Positions 14,901-25,990 of a stretch of DNA of 64,000 nucleotides are shown in pieces. The notes beneath the pieces are model-generated. The model was not told where the DNA came from and ran no database searches. It saw nothing but the letters and a program-made list of their open reading frames with translations. The DNA is from Rhabditophanes sp. KR3021 (taxonomy: Eukaryota > Nematoda > Chromadorea > Rhabditida > Alloionematidae). The stretch spans positions 7,006,001-7,070,000 of the forward strand of contig CAUJLY010000006.1 of assembly GCA_963281155.1 (NCBI GenBank), in the 5' to 3' direction. Position 1 is the stretch's first letter, and every line of letters begins with the position of its first letter. Position numbers and translations under genes: made by a program.

Positions 14901-16044
14901 CCACAAACAATTTAATTTGTAGTCGAAAAACAGGTAAAAATATCATCTTCGTCTAAATAGTTTCAACTTGCACTAATTATACTTTTTTACTTATCCTTTA
15001 CCCTTTATTATGTTACATTTTTTGTTAGGGTTGCATAGACATACACATCTATATATTTATACTATTTTTACAAATATTGTGAGGGTTTGTAATGGCTAAT
15101 ATATTTGGTGCTGGCTCGAAGGCTGATACCGATTGCGTATTTTTAATATAAAACCTTTTTATGATTTCATTGCTTTGGTGCTATGCGTTCAACCTGCCAC
15201 CAGGCGGACTTCATGTGATTGCCTGCGGTGTGGCCTAACTGATAATAATATATACATCAACACTCAAAACATAAACTAAAGAGTTTAGGAAGGTGCAGAG
15301 GCCGTCTGCATCTTTCTATTGAGCCTCAAAAAAGTTACGGAAGACTGTATCAATGAGTGACCAGTGGCCATCTGAAATAGTAAAAAACAAATAACAAATT
15401 TTCTAGTTACGTACATATATACAAACACACACATCCATACACTATCACGTCAGTGGCTACTGGCAGCCCAGTTCGTACCACTCGGTCCCAACCATTTTTT
15501 GATCAACGACCAACAGTATTTCCCCGACTCACTCAAAAAAATAATAGCCCTTTTAATATAAACAAAAACAAAAAATCTCTTGCTAAGCTAGTGTTAGATG
15601 AGACGACGAGATAGCCTCAGCCTAACTTTCAACTATATAAAAAATACTATCATTATGATATACTTGTTCACTCAAAGTGAAGCCGATTTCATTATAGCCT
15701 TAGGGTCTTGTCGGCTGCAAACCGACTCATAACTTTTCTAGGCTGTCATCTACTGGCACCGAGTAAAAATGTATATGCATATTTTCATTCATTCAAACAA
15801 CAAGGCAATTTAGAAACTTTAATTTATTTCTTTATTTGTATGAATTTTTTCAAGTATGTGCCTCCTCCTTGTGCCGTTCAGAGCGTGGTACTTTGTAGTT
15901 GTTCTAATTTAGCATGCCATCATGTTAAATAATATCTCATTATAGATTCGTGTCATTGATAATAATTTTAATTCATAAGTATCATTATTTTCATCTTGCT
16001 TTCCTTTTAGTTAAGAAGAATTAGCCAAACTATATTATTTTAAG
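8934..16044. other. 7.1 kb intergenic region upstream of the zinc-finger gene
   Basis: No convincing gene is visible; short open frames here are low in complexity. Against the AT-rich background there are short GC-richer islands near 10320-10420, 12150-12400, 14265-14330 and 15110-15500. These may be cis-regulatory DNA of the zinc-finger gene at 16045 or unannotated RNA. A perfect 10-bp inverted repeat with a 3-nt spacer lies at 14218-14240. The 10-mer GACCAGTGGC occurs at 10330 and 15359. Confidence 0.5.
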
Positions 16045-18881
16045 ATGGTTTTAGTGGAAGTGGCCAGAAATGATCAAGAGATTTTTTCTGATCAGACCAA
16101 CATAAAGAAAGAAATTTCAGGCAATGAAAAGACCGAATTTTCTAGAACTGCACCTGCAACTAGATATGACAGTACAAGTGAAGCAAATAGTAGTACTTCG
16201 GGAAGTGAAGGTGAAGCTTCTCCCAATAGATTAAGATGTCGTAGTGTTTCTCCCAAGAGAGAAGATACCATTATCAATACAACAAAGGCAATATACGCCA
16301 ATTCTGACTCCTTATCTCCAAGCTTTGAAGAAGAAGATGAGGAGGCAATGGCGGAAATGCTAGCTGAATTAGGCGAAGAAGATGTAGAGATGGAAGAAGA
16401 TTTAGATGAAAGTGAACTTTTGGCAGCAGAATATGAAGCAGCACAGATGGAAGAAGAAGAAATGGAAGCAGCTAGGAATTTATTAGACATGTCCAAAGTC
16501 ATTGATGGCGAAGAGTATAAGAATTTAGATGGTTCGATTAACCTTGAGAAAAAACATCTATGTGATATTTGCGGTAAAGGGTTCCCATATCTATCTATCT
16601 TGGAATCTCACAGACGGTGTCACACTGGTGAAAAGCCATTTCAATGTCACTTTTGCGACAAGAAATTTGCCCAAAAAGCAACTCTCCAAGTTCATGAAAG
16701 AACACATACTGGGGAACGACCGTAAGTTTTTACAGTGTCATTTGACGATAATACAATTTTTAGATATAAATGTAAATATTGCGAAAAAACCTTTGCACAA
16801 TATGGAACAAAAACAGTTCACGAGAAGAGTGCTCATTTAGGAATTCGAAATTATAAATGTCCTAAGTGTGATAAATGCTTATCATCACCTTCAGCTTTGT
16901 ATACCCACAAAAAGACACACGGAGAAAAAACTTTTCAATGCATTTTATGTCCAAAGACTTTTACTTTAAAAAATTATTTAAAATTACATGTTAAGCAGGT
17001 GCACGAACAAAATGAACGGAAACATATTTGTCATTTTTGCAAAAAATCTTTTGCATATGCTGGCAGCCTTCAAGTACATGTAAGAACACATACTGGGGAA
17101 AGGCCATATGTTTGTAAGTACTGTCCAAAGGCATTTGCCTCACAAGGAAACCTTCAGTCCCATGAGCGAACACATACCGGGGAAAGGCCGTATTCCTGTA
17201 CGACTTGCGGAAGATCTTTTATTCAAAAGTCGCAATTAACAGCACACGAGGCAACTCATGCATATGCAACTATTCAGCATTCTCCTGTCCATATTTCCTC
17301 GAATGCGTCCACTGTTAGTACTCGATCAAGCAATGTTTCTAGTCCTACAAGTTCTATTCTCAAATCCACATCTTTGGCTGGCAGTGATTCAAGCACGATA
17401 TCATCTGGAATTTCGAATATTACTTGCGACTCTCAAAATTTAACTAAGCGCAGTACTGATTACGTATGTAAATTCTGTGGAAAGCATTACGCATACGCTT
17501 CTTCGTTGTACGTTCATACACGTCTCCACACAGGTGAAAGACCATTCCATTGTAACTTTTGTGAAAAAACATTTACGAATCAAGGGAATATGCAAGTACA
17601 TCAACGCGTACATACTGGGGAAAAACCGTAAGTCATAAAAAACCAATCAAATTTTAATTTACTCGTTATAGATACAAATGCGAGTCATGCAACAAAAGTT
17701 ATGCGCAAAAAGTTGGTTTGAAGATTCATATGGAACAATGTCAAGGCATTTCTGGCGATAGTTCTTCTGAAAAAACTCAGAAGAATGTAGTAGGAAATGG
17801 AGGAAATTGTTCATCTTCCTCGTCTGTTTCATTCAGTCCATCCTCACAAAATAAGCTATCACCACTTCCAAAATCATTAGCAGAACATGGACTAATTCAA
17901 CAACAGCAAATGAACATGCAACTTTTATCTCCACATTTGTCAAATAACTTAAACTTGCAATTGGCCAATAATAATGCAGACGCTGATGACTTACAATTGA
18001 AGCATGCCACTGAAGTGATGCTTTCTTGCTTGAAATCTTCAAACCCATCGACTGCTGCAGCTGCATTTGTTGCTCTTCAACAATTACAACAACCCCAGTC
18101 ACAAGTATTAAGAACCGCAATTCCTGCAACCTCCTCTTCAGTGATCTCTATCCAACAACCCCAATCAACAAATATTTCATCTTTTACCCCCGTTAATTCA
18201 TCACCAAGTCAACCAATGTTATCATCGAGTTCTTTTCAAACAACTCCAATCTACACTAATAATGACTTGTCCTCTATTCTAAGCAACCAGAACAATCAAA
18301 AGTCATTATTATCTCTTTTGGAAAACTCTTCACAAATTAATAATTTATCTCAGTCTATTAACAACTTTAATAATTCAGATCATACAAAAAATATCCAAAA
18401 AATTCAAGAACAAATTAAACTTAGAGAACAACTTGCAGCTTTAGGAAATTTGAATCCACAATTACTTAATTCTAATAATCGCATATTTGAAAACAGAAAT
18501 ATTCAACAACAACAAGAATTTAATTTAAATTCCCAACTTAACTCTTTGAAAAATTTGGTTGACAATTCTAAAGGTCAGACTTTAAACTCCATTTCTATAC
18601 CTTCCTCTTCAATAGACTCACAAGTTCTTAATCAGTCATTGGCACAAACTTTACTACGTCATCAACAACAACAAGAACAACAAAGACAAATTCAATTATT
18701 ATTATCTCAATATCCCAGTCAATCTTTTAATTCGCTCGGCCAGCAACAAAATCAACAACATCAAGCTCCACCAGCTAACTTGCATCAATTACCCCATGGA
18801 TTAAATTATCATATTAATGGTAATCATAATCTTACCATCAAATCAACTATTCATGACGAGACAACTTACGGCAATTTATAA
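16045..18881 (+). CDS. C2H2 zinc-finger transcription factor, 11 fingers
   Basis: A nuclear sequence-specific DNA-binding protein is predicted. Exons are 16045-16721, 16764-17627 and 17672-18881, giving 916 aa. The N-terminus is Ser-rich, followed by a strongly acidic Glu-rich helix at about residues 90-150. Fingers 1-8 run continuously from about residue 172, with linkers of the TGEKP/TGERP type. After a Ser/Thr-rich spacer of about 70 residues come fingers 9-11; the last finger is C2HC (QCHFC-type start, ending HMEQC). The C-terminal third is rich in Gln, Asn and Ser, typical of an activation or assembly domain. Both introns are phase 2 and cut the same proline codon of an inter-finger linker. 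An acceptor-like TTTTAAG directly abuts the ATG. I cannot assign an orthologue. Confidence 0.9.
16722..16763 (+). other. Intron in zinc-finger linker
   Basis: This 42-bp intron (GTAAGTTTTT ... TTTTTAG) interrupts the proline codon of the linker after finger 2. Removing it joins TGERP to [10 protein letters not shown] in frame. Confidence 0.9.
17628..17671 (+). other. Second intron in zinc-finger linker, same position and phase
   Basis: This 44-bp intron (GTAAGTCATA ... TTATAG) interrupts the proline codon of the linker after finger 10. Removing it joins TGEKP to [10 protein letters not shown]. Position and phase match the first intron of the gene. Confidence 0.9.
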
Positions 18882-19895
18882 ATTTTAATTTTATTTTTCC
18901 TAAAATACCTGTTTTTTTGCCAACTTCAATATTCTACAATTTCGCAAACAGAGAAAGATATCTTCAAGAACAAAAATCTTCAATTAAGCACTAGCAGCAA
19001 TCTAACTATTTTTCATAAATAGTTGCCTTCAAGGCAAAACATGACTTTAAATATCTTTTTATTATCTATTCGGTGTAAATAATATAATGTGTAATATTCA
19101 AAAGCTAATATACTATTTCTTTCAGTCAACCATGACATCACCATTTTATATTCTATATCTTTTTGTAAATTTCCGTTTTTTCTTTTTAATCACATTGTAC
19201 TTCGTTAATTAGTTACTATTTTCGATGTTTCTTCTTTAAATTACCTTGCCATAGAAATCTCATTATATATCTTTCAACTAACTTTTATATTGACTAGTCC
19301 ACAATCAAACAACACCCCAGAACCTTTATATACGTATTATGCTTATCTATACTTATTATTTATGATCTAGATATATTTATCCCGGTAAAAATCAGCTATA
19401 ACCGTTAATACTACCCTGTGATTGTAAAAAAACAATTTCTTTAATTAATAAATATATATTTCATAAGTTCTATTATTTATATATCTTAAACTGTTAACGA
19501 TATGTACATGGTTTCTGATGATAAGTTAGATAAATTTACATACATATATTTTCATCATTCTTATTTTCTATCCAATATGTAGATTTATCCCATTTATAAG
19601 GAAGGCTTTTTATTAAATAAAGGTTCTCATTTTTATAACCATCTGACACCCAGATTCCTACAAATCTGCAGTTTCCTTTGGATAAAGCTTTAATATTTAT
19701 ATGTTGAATCTTTAATAATTTGGAATGAATGAACTTCTTTATTTAATCAAAATATGAAATAATATAAATTAATTAAGCAAAAATATTAATAATAAATTTG
19801 ATATTGCTTAGGTGGTTTCAGAAACACTTTTAATATGAAAGTTTAGACAAACATCAATTTACCAGTCAAACTTTTGTGGTAGAAACAATTCATTA
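18882..19895. other. Convergent intergenic region with 3' UTRs
   Basis: This 1 kb stretch between the ends of the zinc-finger gene (+) and the RING-CH gene (-) presumably holds both 3' UTRs. It is AT-rich and I see no further gene. Confidence 0.6.
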
Positions 19896-20780
19896 TTATA
19901 AAATACACTCACCGGTACCTTCCACAGTTGAACTGTCAATATCAACAGTTACTTGCGATTCATTCATGATAATTATGTTTTGGGACTCAACTTTTTCAGA
20001 CTCAACTTTATAACCAGTCTTTTTTGCCATCAATTTCTTATTTTTATTTCCTAATTTTGCAAGAAGAAATGGATTTTTTAACTCATCACCGTATAGAGAA
20101 GCAGTTCCATCGTCATTTGTTATAATTCGTGTCTGAAAAATCAAAAAATTTAATAAGTTGCATAGTTTAAACTTACGGCATACTTCTTATATAGATAATA
20201 TTTAGGCAAAACAACATTATAGTAAATCTTATAATAGCTGCACAATGCAACAACGTAAATTAATATTCCCATACTTATACTATTTGAACACATGTTGTTA
20301 GAACAATTTGGCGATTCTTTACATTGACTATTCATTGAGCAGTGTTCAAAGTTCATTATAAAACCGAAGGTTAGAATGATGGGCAAGATGAGAACCATGA
20401 ATATGCCAAGTAAAATAACTAGTCCGAATTTGCAGTTAATTTCATACCTAAGAAATTCCCAAATTGATGGTTTCAAACTAAGAGAATACATTAGATAAGA
20501 AATATGAAACTTACTTCATAAACTTAAACTTAGCCCCACAAATTTCGCACGAGTCAGCTTCCTTGCTTTGATTACTAAGCCATATTTGTACACAGGATCT
20601 ATGGTAACGACCAGTGTTGCCTCGGCAATTGCATGATGTTATTAAACTTCTACCATATAGACTATTATTGTCAAAGGCTCCCTTTTCTTCTCCAGACAAA
20701 CAGATACGGCAAATTTCTTCGTTCCTAGGGGCAATATCAATCACTTCTTCTACATCCATTACCTTGAAATTAAAAACCAT
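19896..20780 (-). CDS. RING-CH (MARCH-type) membrane E3 ubiquitin ligase
   Basis: Membrane-embedded E3 ligases of this family ubiquitinate other membrane proteins in endosomes, ER or plasma membrane. Exons are 20780-20515, 20477-20177 and 20132-19896, giving 267 aa. The N-terminal RING-CH finger has the C4HC3 order C24, C27, C50, C52, H60, C63, C78, C81, with the family tryptophan W67 two turns after H60. A short family-like linker (PSIWEFLRYEI) follows, then two transmembrane helices at about residues 103-125 and 155-177 joined by a Cys-rich lumenal loop. The tail is Lys-rich. For intron 1 I chose the acceptor at 20478 because it keeps the family linker. A GTGAGT donor near the end could give a slightly shorter tail. 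The family is sure; the subtype is not. Confidence 0.9.
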
Positions 20781-23477
20781 GGTAGTGAGTTCAAGTTTAA
20801 TTATAGGTCCAAATAAATAAATTAATCGTGTGTTTAGAAGACAAAAAGTTGCTGTTAAATCTATTCACCACAACATGAAAGATAAAGACACTGTTTTTGG
20901 TGTCTTCCCTTTTTACTTATAATACCAGAATAGGCAGACGTTTAATTTGGCCTTTTTGAAGGAAAGTGTGTATAGATCGAACCAAAACAAAATGGTTTTA
21001 TCCTATTTTGCAGCTAAAAATAAATGGATGTGTTTGGTTGATATATTTAGTTAAGTGATACTTAAATAATTGTCAAAATAATTACAAGGAAGATTTGTTA
21101 AATATTCGTATATTAATGCCGTATTTTAAAATTGAATGGAAGCTATTAAAGGAAGTAAATGGTTCGGAGACACAAATATATCACTGAAACAAGGTCATAT
21201 ATGTATAAATTCAATCTGTGTTCTGTTTTAAGAAAAGTGTCAAGTAAAATATTTTAATATAACCAAATGGTGTATGTAAATAGTTGGGTATGTTTGTTAT
21301 AGTTAGCAAGGCACCACCTCATCAATTTAATGCCTAGGCCTACAAAACATATATAGTTATGAGATTATGGGTTTATGAGATTTTGATGGCAAATCAAACA
21401 GATGTTTGGAATATATTATATGTATTGTTTAACAAGATTGCAATAAGCAACATTTCATAAATATAATTATTGGATATAATTATGTATTTATAAAAGTAAA
21501 AAAGATGTGTATGTAGTGTGTGCGCCGGTTAGAAGAAAACAAGTGGAAAAAACGTGTGCTCTGCAAAAAATACATATTTTTTGGGCTCTTAAAGCTAGTA
21601 CTAGTTTGTTGTGGAGACAGTCATATGATTGGATTTGATATATTAACATTAAAAAGGCCAAAATCGTGTCTTTGTTAGTACTAACCGTTGGCTGGAGGAT
21701 GCATTTTTAGTTGAACGAAAAGAGTGAAAATATGCCTAAATATTATTCAAGAGTGACTAAACAGGTTTAAGTCAAAAGCATTAATTATCTTATTTAAATT
21801 AAATGATAAATTGTATAAAGTATATTTGAAAAAGTGTTGTTAGCATCGACATTGGACTTAACTTATGACTTAATCAAAAATTGATTGAGAATAAAATATG
21901 ATCTTTGTCTTGTATTTTCGCTATTTTTAGTAAAATATATGTGTTTATGTATATCCATGTATAAGTTAAGGTGAACAGCTACATAATTTGAATAAATTAG
22001 GCAAAATAATAGTTAAACAAGTGATTGATTCGTTAATTTTTTTAACGAGGAAAAGCATATATGTTTTTGCCATATTAATATAAAGTAGGTAAAGTGTGCG
22101 TTCGTCACAAAATGTATAAATGGGATTCATTTATTTTATATAACAAAGTGGTGCCAAAGTATATGTATTTGGTCCCATAATTTCTGCGTTGGATATATCA
22201 TGATGGTATATCAAAATATAATTGTTCTTTGTGGGCACACGACGGTGTAGATTATACATTATATAGCTAGCTATTTTCATAAGACGAACATTTTGTTTTA
22301 ATCAAAGGGAGGCAATCATCAATTTCATCGATACATATAAAGTAATACTCAACCCATTTATTGCAAATAAGCCGACTAAAAACAAACAAAGTTTGTATAT
22401 ATTGCATGCCATAAAAGTTTAGTCATTAATCAATCAAAACTTCTAAGTGTGTATGCATACATGATATCCTGTGTTTTTTGTGGTTCTTGGGAAAAAAGGT
22501 AAAGAGGGGCATTTATGATTGTAAATTAAACATTCAAGCCAACCAGATGAATAATAGAATATATTTTTGTGGATGTTGCTTGTTTATAATTCTTTTAATG
22601 TTATAATAGTAAAGCTGATGCCAATATTTGTCATATTCTTTGATTTGAACGGTTGGTAGTTGATATTTAAAAGAGCAAAGATTATATCAATAAATATTTT
22701 GAAATAGTCGGAAGGCAAGAATAATTATTTCTCCTATTTAATGCTTACATGCTAATTGTTTATATCATTTTACAAATACCTATGGATCGTATAAACTCAT
22801 GCATATACTAATGAGGAAAATTACATTTTATATTTCAATATTCATTTTTGATAATTAAGATGATATTATTCAAAAGAATAAAGATATTCATTATATTTAC
22901 TCATTAATACCATTATTATACTTAAATACAATTTGTTAGTAATAAATACGTATCTTTATATACTAGTTGAAGACATTTTGTTCCACACAGGTTTCTGTTC
23001 TATAAAAAAATATAAACACTTGTAAAATATTACCAACTATAATTTAGTAGGATCAGTTCTTATGAACTTCAAAATTTCAACCTTTGAGCTATTACATACT
23101 TTTATTCTGGGGATAAAAGTTAACCTGCTATTGTAGGCGACTCATTTTGTTAATTGAATAGCTTGATTGACACAAACTGGTAATAAAACTGCAGGTCAAC
23201 TCTAAAATGTGAATACAAATAATGGATATTACACAATAAAGATTATATATTCAGGCGTTCTCTTGCCATATTATAACTTTCATTATGTACAAAATATAAC
23301 TGATACTACATAAAAATATATTAGCGAAAAGGAGTTGAGCTTCAAGGACTTTATTCTGTTGATTGATTTCAGGTTTAAGCCTTTTAAAGATTTGTTGAAA
23401 ACTTATTAAAACATTCTTAATTGAGCATTTATTATCTATATAATGCTTGTTTAATTGAATAAGATCAAAACAAAAAA
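20781..23477. other. Intergenic AT-rich DNA, no gene seen
   Basis: This 2.7 kb stretch lies upstream of the RING-CH gene. It contains no long open frame and no RNA gene that I can recognise. It likely includes the RING-CH promoter. At its right edge, TTTTTT on the minus strand at 23477-23472 is the RNA polymerase III terminator of the adjacent tRNA gene. Confidence 0.6.
23472..23477 (-). terminator. Pol III terminator of tRNA-Gly
   Basis: A run of six T on the minus strand directly follows the discriminator base of the tRNA gene, the standard polymerase III stop. Confidence 0.85.
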
Positions 23478-23548
23478 TGCGTCCGCCGGGAATCGAACCC
23501 GGGTCGCCCGCGTGGCAGGCGAGCATTCTACCACTGAACCACGAACGC
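23478..23548 (-). tRNA. tRNA-Gly (anticodon GCC)
   Basis: The minus strand folds as a 71-nt tRNA including the discriminator A at 23478. The acceptor stem GCGTTCG pairs with CGGACGC with one G-T wobble. The D-loop region reads TGGTTCAGTGGTAGAA (A box), the anticodon arm CTCGCCTGCCACGCGGG carries GCC, and the T arm is CCGGGTTCGATTCCCGG (B box). It matches the conserved eukaryotic tRNA-Gly(GCC) and has no intron. It stands alone, with no second tRNA in the window. Confidence 0.97.
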
Positions 23549-24023
23549 TTGTCATTATTTCCATTCGCTTAGGATCTGCCGTATTCTTTCATAAATATTA
23601 GTTTTTAATTATCTGCTTTCCTTAAGTTTTAATACTTGTCTAAATTTTTGCCAATCATTATTTGTATTAACTAGGTGCAATAATTCATAAGTGAAAACAT
23701 AAAAATCAAAAGTAAAACTTTATTTAAGAAATGATTATCTATTGCGTTAAAATTCTAAGACAATTAATTTATATCTCTATTATGTTAAATACATAGTTAA
23801 CGCATTTACATTTGCCTCCAGTCTTGCATTTACAGCAGCATGAAGCATTTGCGTTTTGTGGTTTAATTTACAAATACTTTTTCCAAAGTGCCGAGTATTT
23901 ATTAACAATAAAATAAGTATGTTGAAATTTTTGAACATTTATAACAATATTACAAGGTTTTAAATATTGGCAACATACGAGCAAATGTTTTAGAAAATTT
24001 CAATAAGAATATGTTTGCTATAA
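23549..24023. other. Short intergenic stretch, no gene seen
   Basis: About 475 bp of AT-rich DNA lie between the tRNA gene and the 3' end of the repeat gene. It holds the upstream flank of the tRNA and the 3' UTR of the minus-strand repeat gene. Confidence 0.6.
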
Positions 24024-24810
24024 TTAAAAGGCTCGGATAAATTTATTATGATCAGCGTTGAACAATTTGGCATTACCAAGATACCTTTCACCTCTTACAT
24101 GATATTGCCGAACTATACCTTCATTTTCGTGACGGAATTTACCACGTCTGTGATGTCCACCTTCTGCGTTACCTCTAAGATGATGTCCACGTCCCCTACC
24201 ATGTCTATTTTCTTCACTACAACTAAATCCATCGTAGCCTTCTGTTGTTGAAGTTTGGGTAGTAGTCACGGGTGTGTTAGGAGAAACTGAAGTTGATTGA
24301 ACTGTTGTTGAAGTTTGGGTAGTAGTCTCAAGTGTGTTAAAAGAAACTGAAGTTGATTGAATTGTTGTTGAAGTTTGGGTAGTGGTCTCGGGTGTGTTAG
24401 GAGAAACTGAAGTCGGTTGAATTGTTGTTAAAGTTTGGGTAGTGGTCTCGGGTGTGTTAGGAGAAACTGAAGTCGGTTGAATTGTTGTTAAAGTTTGGGT
24501 AGTGGTCTCGGGTGTGTTAGGAGAAACTGAAATCGGTTGGACTGTTGTTGAAGTTTGGGTAGTGATCTCGGGGTGTGCTAGGGGAAATTGAAGTTAGTTG
24601 AGCTGTTGATGAAGTTTGGGTAGTGGTCTCGGGTGTGTTAGGAGAAACTGAAGTCGGTTGAACTGTTGTTGAAGCTTGCGTTGTGCTAAGAATTGTGGTC
24701 GGCAAGAAAGTAGTAGTTTCTTGAGCATCTGAAAGTAAAATTCCGACCAAAATTAGTAGAATTTTAGTTGTCGATATCATAAATGTTAGTAAATTCACAA
24801 TTGTTATCAT
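24024..24810 (-). CDS. Secreted mucin-like Thr/Pro repeat protein, frameshifted
   Basis: The frame opens at ATG 24810 with a hydrophobic leader containing MISTTKILLILVGILLSDAQ, a probable signal peptide. It continues into a Thr/Pro/Ser-rich tandem array with a 20-residue unit of the type QPTSVSPNTPETTTQTSTTV, about seven copies. The last part is a His/Gly/Arg-rich tail (RHGRGRGHHLRGN and similar) ending at 24024. Such Thr/Ser repeats are typical of O-glycosylated secreted or surface mucins. One extra G in the run at 24570-24573 shifts the frame inside the sixth unit from the plus-strand left, so the literal frame stops at 24517. Units on both sides are otherwise in the same frame. Either the copy is broken or the assembly has a one-base error. 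A TATAAAA lies at 24843-24836. Function beyond mucin-like is unknown. Confidence 0.6.
24241..24690 (-). repeat. 60-bp coding tandem repeat, seven full units plus a partial
   Basis: Seven near-identical units of 60 bp (one of 61) each contain GTTGAAGTTTGGGTAGT on the plus strand. A decayed partial unit follows at the right end. The array encodes the Thr/Pro repeat domain of the mucin-like protein. The units at 24361-24540 are nearly identical to one another, which points to recent expansion. Confidence 0.95.
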
Positions 24811-25189
24811 TGCATATCTTGTCAACTTGAAGATCTTTTTATACTCGTTTACTATGTTTGTTTGGGTTTAATTGAGTTCTGAATCAAAAAAACGAATGAA
24901 TAATAAAAGATTATTTATGATCCTATCGTGGACTTTATTTTTAGTAACATGTGCTTAAATTCCGGTAAATTAATTTGATTGAAAATAAAAAACAGTTTAA
25001 ACTTATGCAAAAATTGTTCATTTGAACGTGTAAACACTTGTAAGCATAAGATTAATATTTTTGAGGTAAATACATATTTGCATTACATTTTTCTACATAG
25101 ATACACAGTTTTCTGCCATAAATAAATTCACCTATATCTGGTAATTCTTTTCCATTGTGATCTTTTTTCAAACGAATAATTTTTAAGCC
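24811..25189. other. Intergenic AT-rich DNA
   Basis: This stretch holds the likely promoter of the repeat gene (TATA-like element at 24843-24836 on the minus strand) and the left flank of the retrotransposon fragment. I see no gene in it. Confidence 0.6.
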
Positions 25190-25990
25190 AAGAGGCTCTG
25201 CTCATATGTTTACTCTTATTTTTGAACCACTATCTGTGTTGTCCTCGGAGCTCCAAGTAATGCTCAACAGGTTTACCGGGGATGCTGCTAAAGTCAACTT
25301 GCTTGCTAAATTTTCCAAATGCAATTACTTGGTTCAAATCAATCTAAAAGGCAATTTGACGAAATCAAAGATCTTAATTAATGGTGTCGGTTGGAGCAAG
25401 TTGTCTCTTATGAATACCTTGGTCAGAAAATCTGCAACCGAAATTCCGCAGCAATGACTACTGAAATCAGCAATAGATTAGGGAAATTCTCAAAGGCATT
25501 CTTTGCTAACAAGAGCCTGCTTTCTGACCACAATCTCTTTCTCCTTCTGAAAAATAATACTTATACGACATCTGTTAGACTGTGCTCACATATGCTTGTA
25601 ATACTTGGGCACTACGGGTTGCAGACACCAAACATCTGGAAAGAGCAGAGAGAAAAGTTTGGAGATCAATCTTATTCAATCATGGTATCAAAGTTTGCAA
25701 CCCAGTTCTCAAGAATATGTTTATTCGGCAAAACTTAGGAAAAACTTCGAATCTCGTCGGTCATCAGCTCCATCAAAGAACAAGTTTTGAAACTTGAAGA
25801 AATAATGAAGAAACTTCGATCTGACCGACCTGCCAAGATGCTGTTTGATTGGAAGCCTCACAAATATAGAATGTCTAGGGGACCCTGCAATAGATTGTTT
25901 CAGACTGCTAAAATCAAGAAGCAACTACAACTGCCTGTTCGGTGTAGTGATAGGATTATGAAGTTAGCTAAACCAAACTATGTAGAATAA
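25190..25990 (+). mobile_element. Degenerate RTE-like non-LTR retrotransposon, RT 3' fragment
   Basis: Three reading frames on the plus strand together give the C-terminal half of a non-LTR reverse transcriptase. SSELQVMLNRFTGDAAKVNL followed by KFSKC matches the stretch after the catalytic aspartates. VSYEYLGQKICNRNSAAM and EISNRLGKFSKAF match the YLGQ and EI..R...... region. LTYACNTWALRVADTKHLE, then ERKVWRSILF, matches the thumb/C-terminal part common in RTE-type elements. Frame changes occur near 25390 and 25590 and again before the last piece ending NYVE. The position of the catalytic ADD motif reads AHM, so the copy is inactive. No endonuclease part, target-site duplication or poly(A) tail could be placed with confidence. 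Confidence 0.8.

Noticed and set aside
16092..16502. 136-codon minus-strand Ser-rich frame
   Set aside because: It is the antisense of the acidic, Glu-rich region of the zinc-finger protein; Glu codons read backwards give Ser and Phe.
20150..20491. Separate minus-strand frame starting MYSLSLKPSIWEF
   Set aside because: The ATG lies in the intron; the frame is exon 2 of the RING-CH gene.
23251..23526. Minus-strand frame beginning MLACHAGDPGSIPGGRIFCF
   Set aside because: The start is an artefact of reading the tRNA-Gly gene as protein; the remainder is low-complexity AT-rich sequence.
24024..24810. Calling the repeat array a CRISPR-like or non-coding satellite
   Set aside because: The unit length is a multiple of three, it keeps one open frame across units, and it is flanked by a signal peptide and an open tail, so it is coding.
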